This document shows positions 6,930 through 12,931 of a stretch of 12,931 bases of DNA, piece by piece (positions within the stretch are counted from its first letter, which is position 1; the number at the start of each line of letters is the position of its first letter). The position numbers and the translations under genes are program-made. Source of the stretch: an uncultured Desulfomonile sp. (lineage in GTDB: Bacteria > Desulfobacterota > Desulfomonilia > Desulfomonilales > Desulfomonilaceae); assembly GCA_937915285.1 (NCBI GenBank), contig CALDNG010000464.1, positions 1-12,931 of the forward strand, given 5' to 3'. The notes under the pieces were generated by a model. The model ran no database searches and was not told where the DNA came from. It saw only the letters and a program-made list of their open reading frames with translations.

Positions 6930-7406
6930 CTAACGCCCAGAAACTCTGCCGCCTTCATTGAAGTTTACATCAACGGGCAATCCGGTGTTTTCGATGTCGT
7001 ATGGTCTTGGTCCGGGCAAGACGAGATTAACGACGGCTGCAAAAAAAACTACAACCAGAATAGACAATCCAGTAAATATCAATATTCTGAAATTTCTACC
7101 TGATGAAACAGGTCTGGACCGATCAGACTCAGTCTCGGCTGGAAATCTGAAGTGGTTAAACGCGTCTTCAGGAATCGTAAAATCAGATGACTGATGGCCC
7201 GAAAGATTTCCCTTGTCCTTGTGAAGAGATTTCCCCTTACTGTTTTGAGTTGGAGGTGTTGTTTCGCCTGACATGTGGTCGGAAACACCCGTCATCACTC
7301 CTTCGCCATGGCATTTTGGACATCTCACGTTAACAGACCGGTCTGGAGCTGAATGGGCTTCACCCGTCCTCAGTAATTCACCGCAATGGGGACATTCTAC
7401 TATCAT
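6930..7406 (-). CDS. Zinc-ribbon protein with one transmembrane segment
   Basis: This 158-residue protein begins with a two-knuckle zinc ribbon: CPHC (C5, C8) and CPKC (C29, C32), 20 residues apart. It resembles the short ribbons (zinc_ribbon / MJ0042 type) that start many deltaproteobacterial membrane proteins. The second knuckle, CPKCHGEG, also fits the CxxCxGxG pattern of DnaJ. A polar, probably disordered linker (about 37-105) leads to one membrane helix (107-130), then a 28-residue tail with PGPRPYD. The ribbon should therefore be cytoplasmic and the tail periplasmic. Function is unknown; protein or nucleic-acid contact at the membrane is the usual guess for this layout. The ATG at 7406 directly precedes the ribbon, though its Shine-Dalgarno is weak. 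It lies 62 bp after the selenoprotein gene on the same strand and is probably in the same operon. Confidence 0.75.
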   Translation of the reverse strand: MIVECPHCGELLRTGEAHSAPDRSVNVRCPKCHGEGVMTGVSDHMSGETTPPTQNSKGKSLHKDKGNLSGHQSSDFTIPEDAFNHFRFPAETESDRSRPVSSGRNFRILIFTGLSILVVVFFAAVVNLVLPGPRPYDIENTGLPVDVNFNEGGRVSGR

Positions 7407-7429
7407 GACAAATCCACTAGACTGTGATG

Positions 7430-7451
7430 GGCCTGGATATTAAGCCAGGCC
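7430..7451 (-). other. Intercistronic hairpin downstream of the selenoprotein gene
   Basis: A perfect 7-bp stem, GGCCTGG with CCAGGCC, around an 8-nt loop, lies in the 62-bp gap between the selenoprotein stop and the zinc-ribbon start. No T-tract follows on either strand, so it is not a typical intrinsic terminator. It could protect the 3' end of the short upstream message or reduce read-through. Confidence 0.5.
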
Positions 7452-7468
7452 ATAATAAGATCGAGCGC

Positions 7469-7699
7469 CTAACTTTTCATGCCTTTGATGGTTTTCTGGA
7501 CTTCTCCAATATCAGGAAAGCGTCCAGTATTTTTTTTGGAAAATACAATTTTTCCGGAATATTCGACATCAAAAATACCGCCACTGGACTGAACCAACTC
7601 CACATCCAGGCCCAATTCCTTTTTAAGATCTTCCGCCAGACTAGCGGCTCTCGGGCGGTAGTTTCAACTACCACAAAAAGTGATCTTGCAATCAGCCAT
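7469..7699 (-). CDS. SelW-like selenoprotein (Rdx family) with in-frame UGA
   Basis: If the in-frame TGA at 7666-7664 is read as selenocysteine, this frame gives a complete 76-residue protein of the SelW/SelT/SelH (Rdx) family. These are small thioredoxin-fold proteins with redox roles that are poorly defined. Residues 1-12 read MADCKITFCGSU: the first beta strand leads straight into a C9-G-S-U12 motif where homologues have CxxC or CxxU. After the UGA come NYRPRAASLAEDLKKELG (13-30, the first helix), VELVQSSGGIFDVEYSGK (33-50) with the family's SGG turn, and VFSKKNTGRFPDIGEVQKTI (52-71) with the hallmark TGRFP. Length fits SelW. AAGGAG lies 9 nt before the ATG, and a TTGATA-17-TATAAT promoter precedes it. 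A hairpin suited to a bacterial SECIS follows the UGA. It is intact from start to TAG apart from the UGA. An ordinary caller truncates it to 11 codons or calls a wrong-frame ORF. Confidence 0.93.
7633..7658 (-). promoter_or_regulatory. Candidate bacterial SECIS hairpin after the UGA
   Basis: Reading the - strand from the UGA (7666-7664), CCGCC (7658-7654) pairs with GGCGG (7637-7633). After one C-U mismatch the stem continues with G-C and A-U pairs (7652/7639 and 7651/7640). The 10-nt apical loop (7650-7641) begins with G. A stem just 3' of the UGA with a G at the start of the loop is the known pattern for SelB recognition in bacteria. The loop begins 13 nt after the UGA, near the short end of the usual range. 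The fold was judged by eye. Confidence 0.6.
7657..7672 (-). repeat. Perfect inverted repeat placing the UGA in a tetraloop
   Basis: On the - strand GGTAGT-TGAA-ACTACC forms a 6-bp hairpin whose four-base loop contains the recoded TGA. Its 3' arm shares two bases with the lower stem of the SECIS candidate, so the two folds compete in part. It may be a side effect of coding, or may affect decoding. Confidence 0.45.
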
Positions 7700-7708
7700 T
7701 TGTCTCAA

Positions 7709-7714
7709 CTCCTT
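7709..7714 (-). promoter_or_regulatory. Shine-Dalgarno AAGGAG of the selenoprotein gene
   Basis: AAGGAG on the - strand lies 9 nt upstream of the ATG at 7699. It supports that start and thus the frame that contains the UGA. Confidence 0.8.
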
Positions 7715-7733
7715 GGTTTGGTATGCCGGGAAA

Positions 7734-7748
7734 ATAATATGTTATTAT
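7734..7748. repeat. AT-rich palindrome overlapping the selenoprotein promoter
   Basis: ATAATA-TGT-TATTAT is a perfect inverted repeat that covers most of the -10 box and the expected start point of the selenoprotein transcript. That is a typical place for a repressor operator. AT-rich symmetry around a TATAAT also arises easily by chance. Confidence 0.4.
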
Positions 7749-7772
7749 ATTGGCTTCACTGGTATTTATCAA
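7744..7772 (-). promoter_or_regulatory. Near-consensus sigma70 promoter of the selenoprotein gene
   Basis: On the - strand TTGATA (7772-7767) is followed after exactly 17 bp by a perfect TATAAT (7749-7744). Initiation near 7737 would give a leader of about 38 nt to the ATG at 7699. The promoter starts in the 85-bp gap after the transglutaminase gene, so the selenoprotein, zinc-ribbon and dGTPase genes can be expressed apart from it. Confidence 0.7.
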
Positions 7773-7784
7773 GCTAATGAAGAG

Positions 7785-9308
7785 TCAGTCATAATCTATT
7801 GATTCAATTTTAAGTTTGCCCACCATTTTTAAAACTGAATCACTTTGATCTCCATTTGGTGAATGTCCGATTTTTATGTGGGTGGCATCGGCAGGCGTCT
7901 GCTTGAGAGTGGGATCAACGGACAACCAGCCATCTATGTAAGACTCCGCCCAGGCATGATAGATGAACCCAAGACCATCGGAATAGACCAGGCCTGTAAC
8001 AATCCTCGTAGGAATCTTTAGAGCACGCGCCATAGCAGTGTAAAGACTTGCATGAGCCTGACACTCACCCTCCATTGTCTGCAAGACCTCGAGTGCGCTA
8101 AAGGAATCCCTCATCGTCTTTTTAATATTGTCAGAGGTCCATTTCGCAAGTTTTATAACCCTCTCAAGATCATTGTCCCTAGGTAAAACAATAGAATTTG
8201 CCTGATGGACAATCTGGGTGTGGTCAGACTGTATTGTAAAAGTCGGGGCTAGTTCCCTGTCGAGAGTCGAGACTTTGTTCTCAAGCGACCTTATTCTTTG
8301 AGCCTCCTTCTGAGAGGACCTTTTAGCATCGATGTTTTCGAGGCGAACATGAAGCTGAAAATTACCGGTATCAGGATGATCAACGGGAATGACAATTTTC
8401 TGCCTGTGGTCTTCAGGAAACAGTTTTGGATCAATTCCTTTCATCACTGCTGTCAACTGTTTTGTCCTTCCGGGATTCACAATAGTCTTGGGAGACTTGA
8501 CCAGACTGAAGTCAAGGATTAAGTCCTTTTGCTGCGTTTTTCGATTCAGGAATTCCTTTGCAAGCGATTCATCCTCTATGACCGTTATAAGAGAGCCATC
8601 AAGAGCTTTTTCGAGAACTGTGAGCCCCTTGCTGTCGAGCCATGAATTTACGATGGAAGGGCCGAATTTATTCTGAACCTTCCAGACAGCGTCATTTGGA
8701 CCGGGGCTTCCTGAGACTCTTGTTATCGTCTGGTCCACAAGCTCCAGAGCCTGTTTCTCGGGGTTGAAGACGGTAAAAGAGTAGGAGGCGTCCTGCCTCA
8801 AACCTTTAAGGGCCGGCATGAGGGAAATAGCGCTGGAATGATACAGATCACCCTCAACTGGATAGCTCCGGTCCATTTTCTCCCCTGATGTCGCCAGATT
8901 TATCAAAAGTTTCCCATCACTATTTTTACCGGTGACCTCCAATGTCTTGTCATTCATTTTTACAGAGGATTCAAAAGAGATGAGGGTTAGATCAGGCTTT
9001 ACAATTACCTTTTCGTTCATTTTGATTTCATTGGTCTTTTTTAAGGCTGTAAGCCTCATGACCGATTCGCTGTTTATGATGAAATCCTTTCCAGAAGACT
9101 CAATACGGAAATGACTGAATCCAACCTTATCCTCCTGAAAATAAATCCCGTACCAGGCTTCCTTGAAAGCAACCTTGCCTAGCTCAGAATATCCCTCCAT
9201 GTTCCTGTTTGAGATGTCAGTCTCATTGGCGGTTCTAAAAACACAGAATGCATTGACGCTAACAAGAACAATAACTACCAGGAATTTTAGGAAATCCTTC
9301 ATCATCAT
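7785..9308 (-). CDS. Exported transglutaminase-like (papain-fold) protein
   Basis: This is a 507-residue protein with a Lys-led hydrophobic N-terminus (4-24) acting as a signal peptide or anchor, so it is periplasmic. The last ~120 residues hold a transglutaminase-like core. GECQAHASLYTAMARAL (414-430) carries the presumed nucleophile C416, YHAWAESYIDGWLSVDPT (450-467) carries H451 and D465, and IPTRIVTGLVY lies between. This Cys-His-Asp order is that of bacterial transglutaminase/protease-like proteins, many of which may be peptidases or amidases. The preceding ~370 residues are beta-rich with repeated short strands and a charged helix near 328-350. I do not recognise them, though such N-terminal regions are common beside this core. 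Three ATG codons open the frame; GAGAGA precedes the first. Substrate is unknown. It is first in the - strand block and diverges from ileS by 178 bp. Confidence 0.83.
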   Translation of the reverse strand: MMMKDFLKFLVVIVLVSVNAFCVFRTANETDISNRNMEGYSELGKVAFKEAWYGIYFQEDKVGFSHFRIESSGKDFIINSESVMRLTALKKTNEIKMNEKVIVKPDLTLISFESSVKMNDKTLEVTGKNSDGKLLINLATSGEKMDRSYPVEGDLYHSSAISLMPALKGLRQDASYSFTVFNPEKQALELVDQTITRVSGSPGPNDAVWKVQNKFGPSIVNSWLDSKGLTVLEKALDGSLITVIEDESLAKEFLNRKTQQKDLILDFSLVKSPKTIVNPGRTKQLTAVMKGIDPKLFPEDHRQKIVIPVDHPDTGNFQLHVRLENIDAKRSSQKEAQRIRSLENKVSTLDRELAPTFTIQSDHTQIVHQANSIVLPRDNDLERVIKLAKWTSDNIKKTMRDSFSALEVLQTMEGECQAHASLYTAMARALKIPTRIVTGLVYSDGLGFIYHAWAESYIDGWLSVDPTLKQTPADATHIKIGHSPNGDQSDSVLKMVGKLKIESIDYD

Positions 9309-9400
9309 GGTCTCTCAATATCATGATTTAGTTTTAGATTCCACCTTGAAGCTGAAAAGTGGCAAGCAGTCTTTCGTCAATTTCGGGGACCACATTGGGG

Positions 9401-9428
9401 TTGACTTTGGTCACATGGGTGCTACACT
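9401..9428 (+). promoter_or_regulatory. Possible sigma70 promoter for ileS-lspA
   Basis: TTGACT (9401-9406) is followed after 16 bp by TACACT (9423-9428). The -35 is strong and the -10 moderate. Initiation near 9435 gives a leader of about 50 nt. The rest of the 178-bp divergent gap shows no gene, and I found no convincing promoter on the - strand for the transglutaminase-like gene. Confidence 0.45.
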
Positions 9429-9486
9429 AATTTGTTCGAAGTTAGCCATGCCATTGCGCTTTTTTTAGTCCAGTCGGAGGAGAATA

Positions 9487-12267
9487 ATGGATTACAAGGA
9501 TACACTAAATCTGCCTAAAACAACTTTTCCAATGAGAGCAAATCTGCCGAGGCGGGAGCCGGAGTTTCTCGAAAAATGGAAATCGAGCCGGATTTACGCC
9601 GAAATACTAAAGGCTTCTCAAGGCAGACCCAAATACATTCTGCACGACGGACCACCATACGCCAACGGACATATACACTTGGGCACGGCGCTAAACAAAA
9701 TACTCAAGGACATGATTGTAAAATCAAAATTCATGGCAGGCTATGATTCTGATTATGTTCCGGGTTGGGATTGTCACGGACTGCCAATAGAGCATCATGT
9801 TGATAAAGAGCTTGGCAAGAAAAAGTACTCGATGACCGAAGTTGAAGTCCGAAAGAAATGCCGCGAATATGCCAGTAAATTCATTGACATCCAACGGGAA
9901 GAATTTGAAAGATTGGGTGTTTTTGGGGTTTGGGAAGATCCTTATTTGACTATGAATTTCAGCTATCAGGCGACAATAGCCAGGGAACTGGGCAAATTTT
10001 TTCAGGATGGATCGGTCTACAGAGGTAAAAAACCCGTTCACTGGTGCTCTTCCTGTGTTACAGCGCTTGCCGAAGCCGAAGTTGAATACGCTGATTCCAC
10101 AGCCCCGTCAATTTTTGTTAAATTTAGAGCCATAAGCGATTTTTCCAGCAGGATCCCGGAACTCAAGAATCGCGAAGACGTTAATGTAGTGATCTGGACC
10201 ACTACCCCCTGGACGATTCCGGCCAACCTTGCTATCGCTGTTCATCCCGACGAATCCTATGCCGCCGTAGAGACCGACAAGGGAATGCTAATACTGGCCG
10301 AAAGACTTGTTCCTGTGAACATGGAAGCTTTTGGGGTGGATAGTTACAAAATCGTTGCGACTTTCCAGGGATCTGTTCTTGAAGGGCTCAAATGCGCTCA
10401 TCCAATTTACGGTCGGGAATCGCTTCTAATCCTGGCTCCATTTGTGACTCTTGATACTGGCGCAGGTTGCGTTCACATTGCCCCTGGACATGGCCAGGAG
10501 GATTATGAAGTAGGGCTGAAATACAATCTGGATGTCTTTGCTCCTGTGAATGACAATGGAGTGTTTACGCCAGACGCGCAATATTTTGAGGGCAAATTCG
10601 TATTTGACGCCAACAAAGATGTAATTGCCAAGTTAGATGAAAACGGCGCGTTGCTAGGTTCAGACAAAATCAGTCACAGCTATCCCCACTGCTGGCGCTG
10701 CAAAAAGCCCGTAATATTCCGGGCGACCCATCAGTGGTTCATCTCGATGGAAAAGACCGGCCTCAGGTCCAATGCCCTAAATGCAATAGACACTGTCAAC
10801 TGGATTCCGAAATGGGGTCGCGACAGAATCTACGGGATGATACAGCATAGGCCCGATTGGTGCATATCGCGTCAACGGAGCTGGGGTGTTCCCATCACTG
10901 CAGTGCGTTGCAAGGAGTGTGACGCAGTCGTTGCGCCGCCTGAACTCTTCCAGAAGGTCTCAGAACTCTTCGAAAACAAAGGCGCGGATGTATGGTTCGA
11001 ATCCTCTGTTGAGCAACTGATTCCGGATGGTATGACCTGCCCGGCATGTAATGGCTCAACTTTCGTTAAGGAGACAGACATTCTCGATGTCTGGTTTGAC
11101 TCGGGTGTAAGTTGGGCAGCAGTTTGTGAACAAAGACCTTCCCTGGAGTATCCTGCTCACCTTTATCTTGAAGGTAGCGACCAGCACAGGGGATGGTTTC
11201 ACAGCGCTCTACTGACATCGGTAGGCGCCAGAAAACAGGCTCCATACCGTGGAGTTCTCACTCATGGTTTCGTGGTGGACGGGCAGGGCAAAAAAATGTC
11301 CAAATCCCTGGGTAATGTCATTCAACCAAAACAGATCATAGACAAATATGGCGCTGACATCCTGAGACTATGGGTATCTGCAGAAGATTACCGGGACGAC
11401 ATCAGAATATCAAATGAAATCCTGGAGCGACTGTCAGAAGCTTACAGAAGGATCAGGAATACCTGCAGATTTCTGTTGGGTAATTTGGCGGATTTCAACC
11501 CGGACATAGATTCTGTGCCTTTAGACCAACTCACCTCTTTGGATAAATATGCCCTGACAAAACTCAATCGCGTCATTCAACGCGTGAACAAGGCGTATGG
11601 GGATTTTGATTTTCATGTAGTTTTTCACACACTATACAACTATTGTTCGGTCGATCTGTCGTCCCTTTACCTCGACATAATCAAGGACAGACTCTACTGC
11701 GAGAAACAGGACGGATTGAAAAGGCGTTCAGCCCAAACCACGCTCCACATCATCCTCGGATCGCTTGTGAAATTAATGGCCCCCATATTAGTCTTTACGG
11801 CTGATGAAGTCTGGCAGGAATTCAGTCATGGAGGGGCAAAAGAGTCTAGCGTTCACTTGACCGAATTCCCTCAAACACTGGATTCAGGGACCCTGGTGGA
11901 TTCGGATCTGGCTATGTGGGACAGCATGGTTTCGCTACGGCAGGATGTTTCAAAGGCTTTGGAAGAAGCAAGAGCGTCAAAGCTTATAGGGTCGTCACTG
12001 GAAGCCAGGGTTGAGATCAAGGCCAAAGCCGAAACAGTTTACTCACTAAAACAAATGGAAGATGCAGAAGGCTTTTTCATAATCTCCCAACTAGCTTTGG
12101 TTGAGGTCCCGGATGATCAGCCGGTTGATATTCTGGTGAGCAAGGCCGAAGGACAGAAATGCCCGAGGTGCTGGATGTGGTCCACTGGGGTCGGAGACAA
12201 CACGAATTACCCGGAAGTTTGCCCGAGGTGCGCATCAGTGCTCGAGCAATCAGGAACATCCGTATAA
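9487..12267 (+). CDS. ileS: Isoleucyl-tRNA synthetase
   Basis: This class I synthetase charges tRNA-Ile with isoleucine in the cytoplasm and edits mischarged valine. The 926-residue length is usual for the bacterial type. The HIGH motif is in [15 protein letters not shown] (57-71). The CP1 editing region follows, with [18 protein letters not shown] and the [16 protein letters not shown] block. [10 protein letters not shown] and [14 protein letters not shown] lie in the catalytic half, and KMSKS occupies 603-607. The C-terminal zinc knuckle has C892, C895, C912 and C915, as in the E. coli-type enzyme. GGAGGAG lies a few bases before the ATG. All elements are intact. lspA follows 68 bp later on the same strand, an arrangement common in bacteria. 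An uninterrupted T-run (9463-9469) lies in the leader without a clear stem. Confidence 0.98.
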   Translation: MDYKDTLNLPKTTFPMRANLPRREPEFLEKWKSSRIYAEILKASQGRPKYILHDGPPYANGHIHLGTALNKILKDMIVKSKFMAGYDSDYVPGWDCHGLPIEHHVDKELGKKKYSMTEVEVRKKCREYASKFIDIQREEFERLGVFGVWEDPYLTMNFSYQATIARELGKFFQDGSVYRGKKPVHWCSSCVTALAEAEVEYADSTAPSIFVKFRAISDFSSRIPELKNREDVNVVIWTTTPWTIPANLAIAVHPDESYAAVETDKGMLILAERLVPVNMEAFGVDSYKIVATFQGSVLEGLKCAHPIYGRESLLILAPFVTLDTGAGCVHIAPGHGQEDYEVGLKYNLDVFAPVNDNGVFTPDAQYFEGKFVFDANKDVIAKLDENGALLGSDKISHSYPHCWRCKKPVIFRATHQWFISMEKTGLRSNALNAIDTVNWIPKWGRDRIYGMIQHRPDWCISRQRSWGVPITAVRCKECDAVVAPPELFQKVSELFENKGADVWFESSVEQLIPDGMTCPACNGSTFVKETDILDVWFDSGVSWAAVCEQRPSLEYPAHLYLEGSDQHRGWFHSALLTSVGARKQAPYRGVLTHGFVVDGQGKKMSKSLGNVIQPKQIIDKYGADILRLWVSAEDYRDDIRISNEILERLSEAYRRIRNTCRFLLGNLADFNPDIDSVPLDQLTSLDKYALTKLNRVIQRVNKAYGDFDFHVVFHTLYNYCSVDLSSLYLDIIKDRLYCEKQDGLKRRSAQTTLHIILGSLVKLMAPILVFTADEVWQEFSHGGAKESSVHLTEFPQTLDSGTLVDSDLAMWDSMVSLRQDVSKALEEARASKLIGSSLEARVEIKAKAETVYSLKQMEDAEGFFIISQLALVEVPDDQPVDILVSKAEGQKCPRCWMWSTGVGDNTNYPEVCPRCASVLEQSGTSV

Positions 12268-12289
12268 CTTTTAAGAGTAGCATTTTGAA

Positions 12290-12306
12290 GGGGGAGTCTC
12301 TCCCCC
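12290..12306 (+). other. G-tract/C-tract hairpin between ileS and lspA
   Basis: GGGGGAG (12290-12296) and CTCCCCC (12300-12306) form a perfect 7-bp stem around TCT. No T-tract follows, so it is not an intrinsic terminator. The same G-tract could instead pair with the C-run CCCCCC at 12326-12331, just before the lspA ATG. This is the only purine-rich site near that start, so it may influence lspA translation. Confidence 0.5.
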
Positions 12307-12335
12307 GAATAACTGTTGGTGTGAGCCCCCCTGTA

Positions 12336-12818
12336 ATGAGCATGCTTCGGCGAGCCTTAATTTTTTTTAGTATATCCTTATCAGTTCTGGCTCTTGATCA
12401 GGCCACAAAGAGTCTTGTGGTTAACAACATTCCGTTAAATCAGGGGTATTCTGCTCTGGCTGATTATGTCGACCTGGTTCATGTCAGAAACTCTGGAGCC
12501 GCATTTGGATTTTTTCAGGGTTCCAAAGGGTCTACCAATCGGTGGGTTCTTACCTTGGTATCTGTGTTGGCCCTTTTTGGGATACTGGTAATGACTTTCT
12601 GGATCGAAGATACTGGAATGCTGACATTGACAGCATTTGCCCTTTTCTTCGGTGGCGCGGCAGGAAATCTACTGGACAGGATTTTTTATGGAGAGGTAAT
12701 TGATTTTATCGACCTGCACATAGGCGATATTCACTGGCCAGCTTTCAATGTGGCCGATTCATCTCTCTGTGTTGGGGCTGCCCTGTTTTGCATTCATATT
12801 CTCAGACAGAAAAAATGA
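12336..12818 (+). CDS. lspA: Lipoprotein signal peptidase (signal peptidase II)
   Basis: LspA is an inner-membrane aspartyl protease that cuts signal peptides from prolipoproteins after the lipobox Cys has been diacylated. The 160-residue product has four hydrophobic segments (about 6-24, 48-61, 70-89, 96-112) and a C-terminal one (142-156). Conserved blocks are DQATK (21-25), NSGAAFG (52-58), GNLLDR (110-115), VIDFID (121-126) and FNVADS (137-142). The catalytic Asp pair should be D123 and D141, by analogy with the Pseudomonas enzyme. The frame is open far upstream into ileS, so the start is a choice. ATG 12336 gives the usual N-terminus; GTG 12321 and ATG 12342 are alternatives. None has a good Shine-Dalgarno, which fits translation dependent on ileS or on the hairpin upstream. 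Confidence 0.95.
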   Translation: MSMLRRALIFFSISLSVLALDQATKSLVVNNIPLNQGYSALADYVDLVHVRNSGAAFGFFQGSKGSTNRWVLTLVSVLALFGILVMTFWIEDTGMLTLTAFALFFGGAAGNLLDRIFYGEVIDFIDLHIGDIHWPAFNVADSSLCVGAALFCIHILRQKK

Positions 12819-12931
12819 AGCATCTACTGGTTCCTTTTGATTTAGTCCCTATACCATAAACGTTGTGACCGGGGTCTATTGAAGCTAACCCCCCGATCCT
12901 CAGGCCGACCAGACAGGGATTGGAGATCCGT
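12819..12931. other. Window-edge region without a supported gene
   Basis: No supported gene is visible in the last 113 bp. GGGGT (12872-12876) can pair with ACCCC (about 12889-12893), and a GGAT-TGGAG-ATCC motif lies near the end. No T-tract follows, so a terminator for lspA is not evident here. The region may be the start of an intergenic repeat cut by the window edge. Confidence 0.3.

Noticed and set aside
7424..7460. Intrinsic terminator after the selenoprotein gene
   Set aside because: The stem is good but no T-tract follows on the - strand, so only a generic hairpin is claimed.
7477..7674. 65-codon open frame on the - strand
   Set aside because: It is a different frame of the selenoprotein gene with no family signature and no Shine-Dalgarno. 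It only stands out because the true frame contains a UGA.
7424..7777. 117-codon open frame on the + strand
   Set aside because: It is antisense to the selenoprotein gene and runs across its promoter, with no recognisable protein.
9435..9486. T-box or attenuator before ileS, suggested by a run of seven T
   Set aside because: No stable GC-rich stem precedes the T-run, and the leader is far too short for a T-box with its conserved bulge.
12159..12335. Upstream extension of the lspA frame into ileS
   Set aside because: The extension overlaps the ileS zinc-knuckle coding region and adds residues that are absent from the LspA family.

Overview
The window looks like chromosomal DNA of a Gram-negative, probably anaerobic bacterium, most plausibly a deltaproteobacterium (Desulfobacterota). 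That is an inference from gene content: a UGA-decoding SelW-like selenoprotein, molybdenum-cofactor nucleotide attachment (mobA), a family-2 dGTPase, periplasmic murein enzymes, and moderate GC. No rRNA, tRNA, CRISPR array, transposase, integrase or phage gene was seen.

Left block, + strand: the last 39 codons of a TIGR01777-type epimerase; a six-segment membrane protein of unknown function followed 3 bp later by a small lytic transglycosylase; then a secreted protein with three tandem PA14-like domains, closed by a strong hairpin that can serve as a terminator in both directions. Centre: a 79-codon hypothetical gene on the - strand and mobA on the + strand diverge from an 83-bp region. Two good sigma70-like promoters there share one 12-bp palindrome at their -35 boxes.

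The - strand block (read right to left) holds a periplasmic transglutaminase-like protein, a 76-residue selenoprotein, a zinc-ribbon membrane protein, and a dGTPase. The selenoprotein, at 7469..7699, is the main discovery. An ordinary gene caller breaks it at an in-frame UGA, but read through it gives a clean SelW/Rdx protein with a C-G-S-U redox motif, its own Shine-Dalgarno and a near-consensus promoter, and a candidate bacterial SECIS hairpin just after the UGA.

Right block, + strand: isoleucyl-tRNA synthetase (ileS) and lipoprotein signal peptidase (lspA), a pairing common in bacteria. A strong G-tract/C-tract hairpin lies between them and can pair in an alternative way with a C-run just before the lspA start. 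The last ~110 bp hold no convincing gene.
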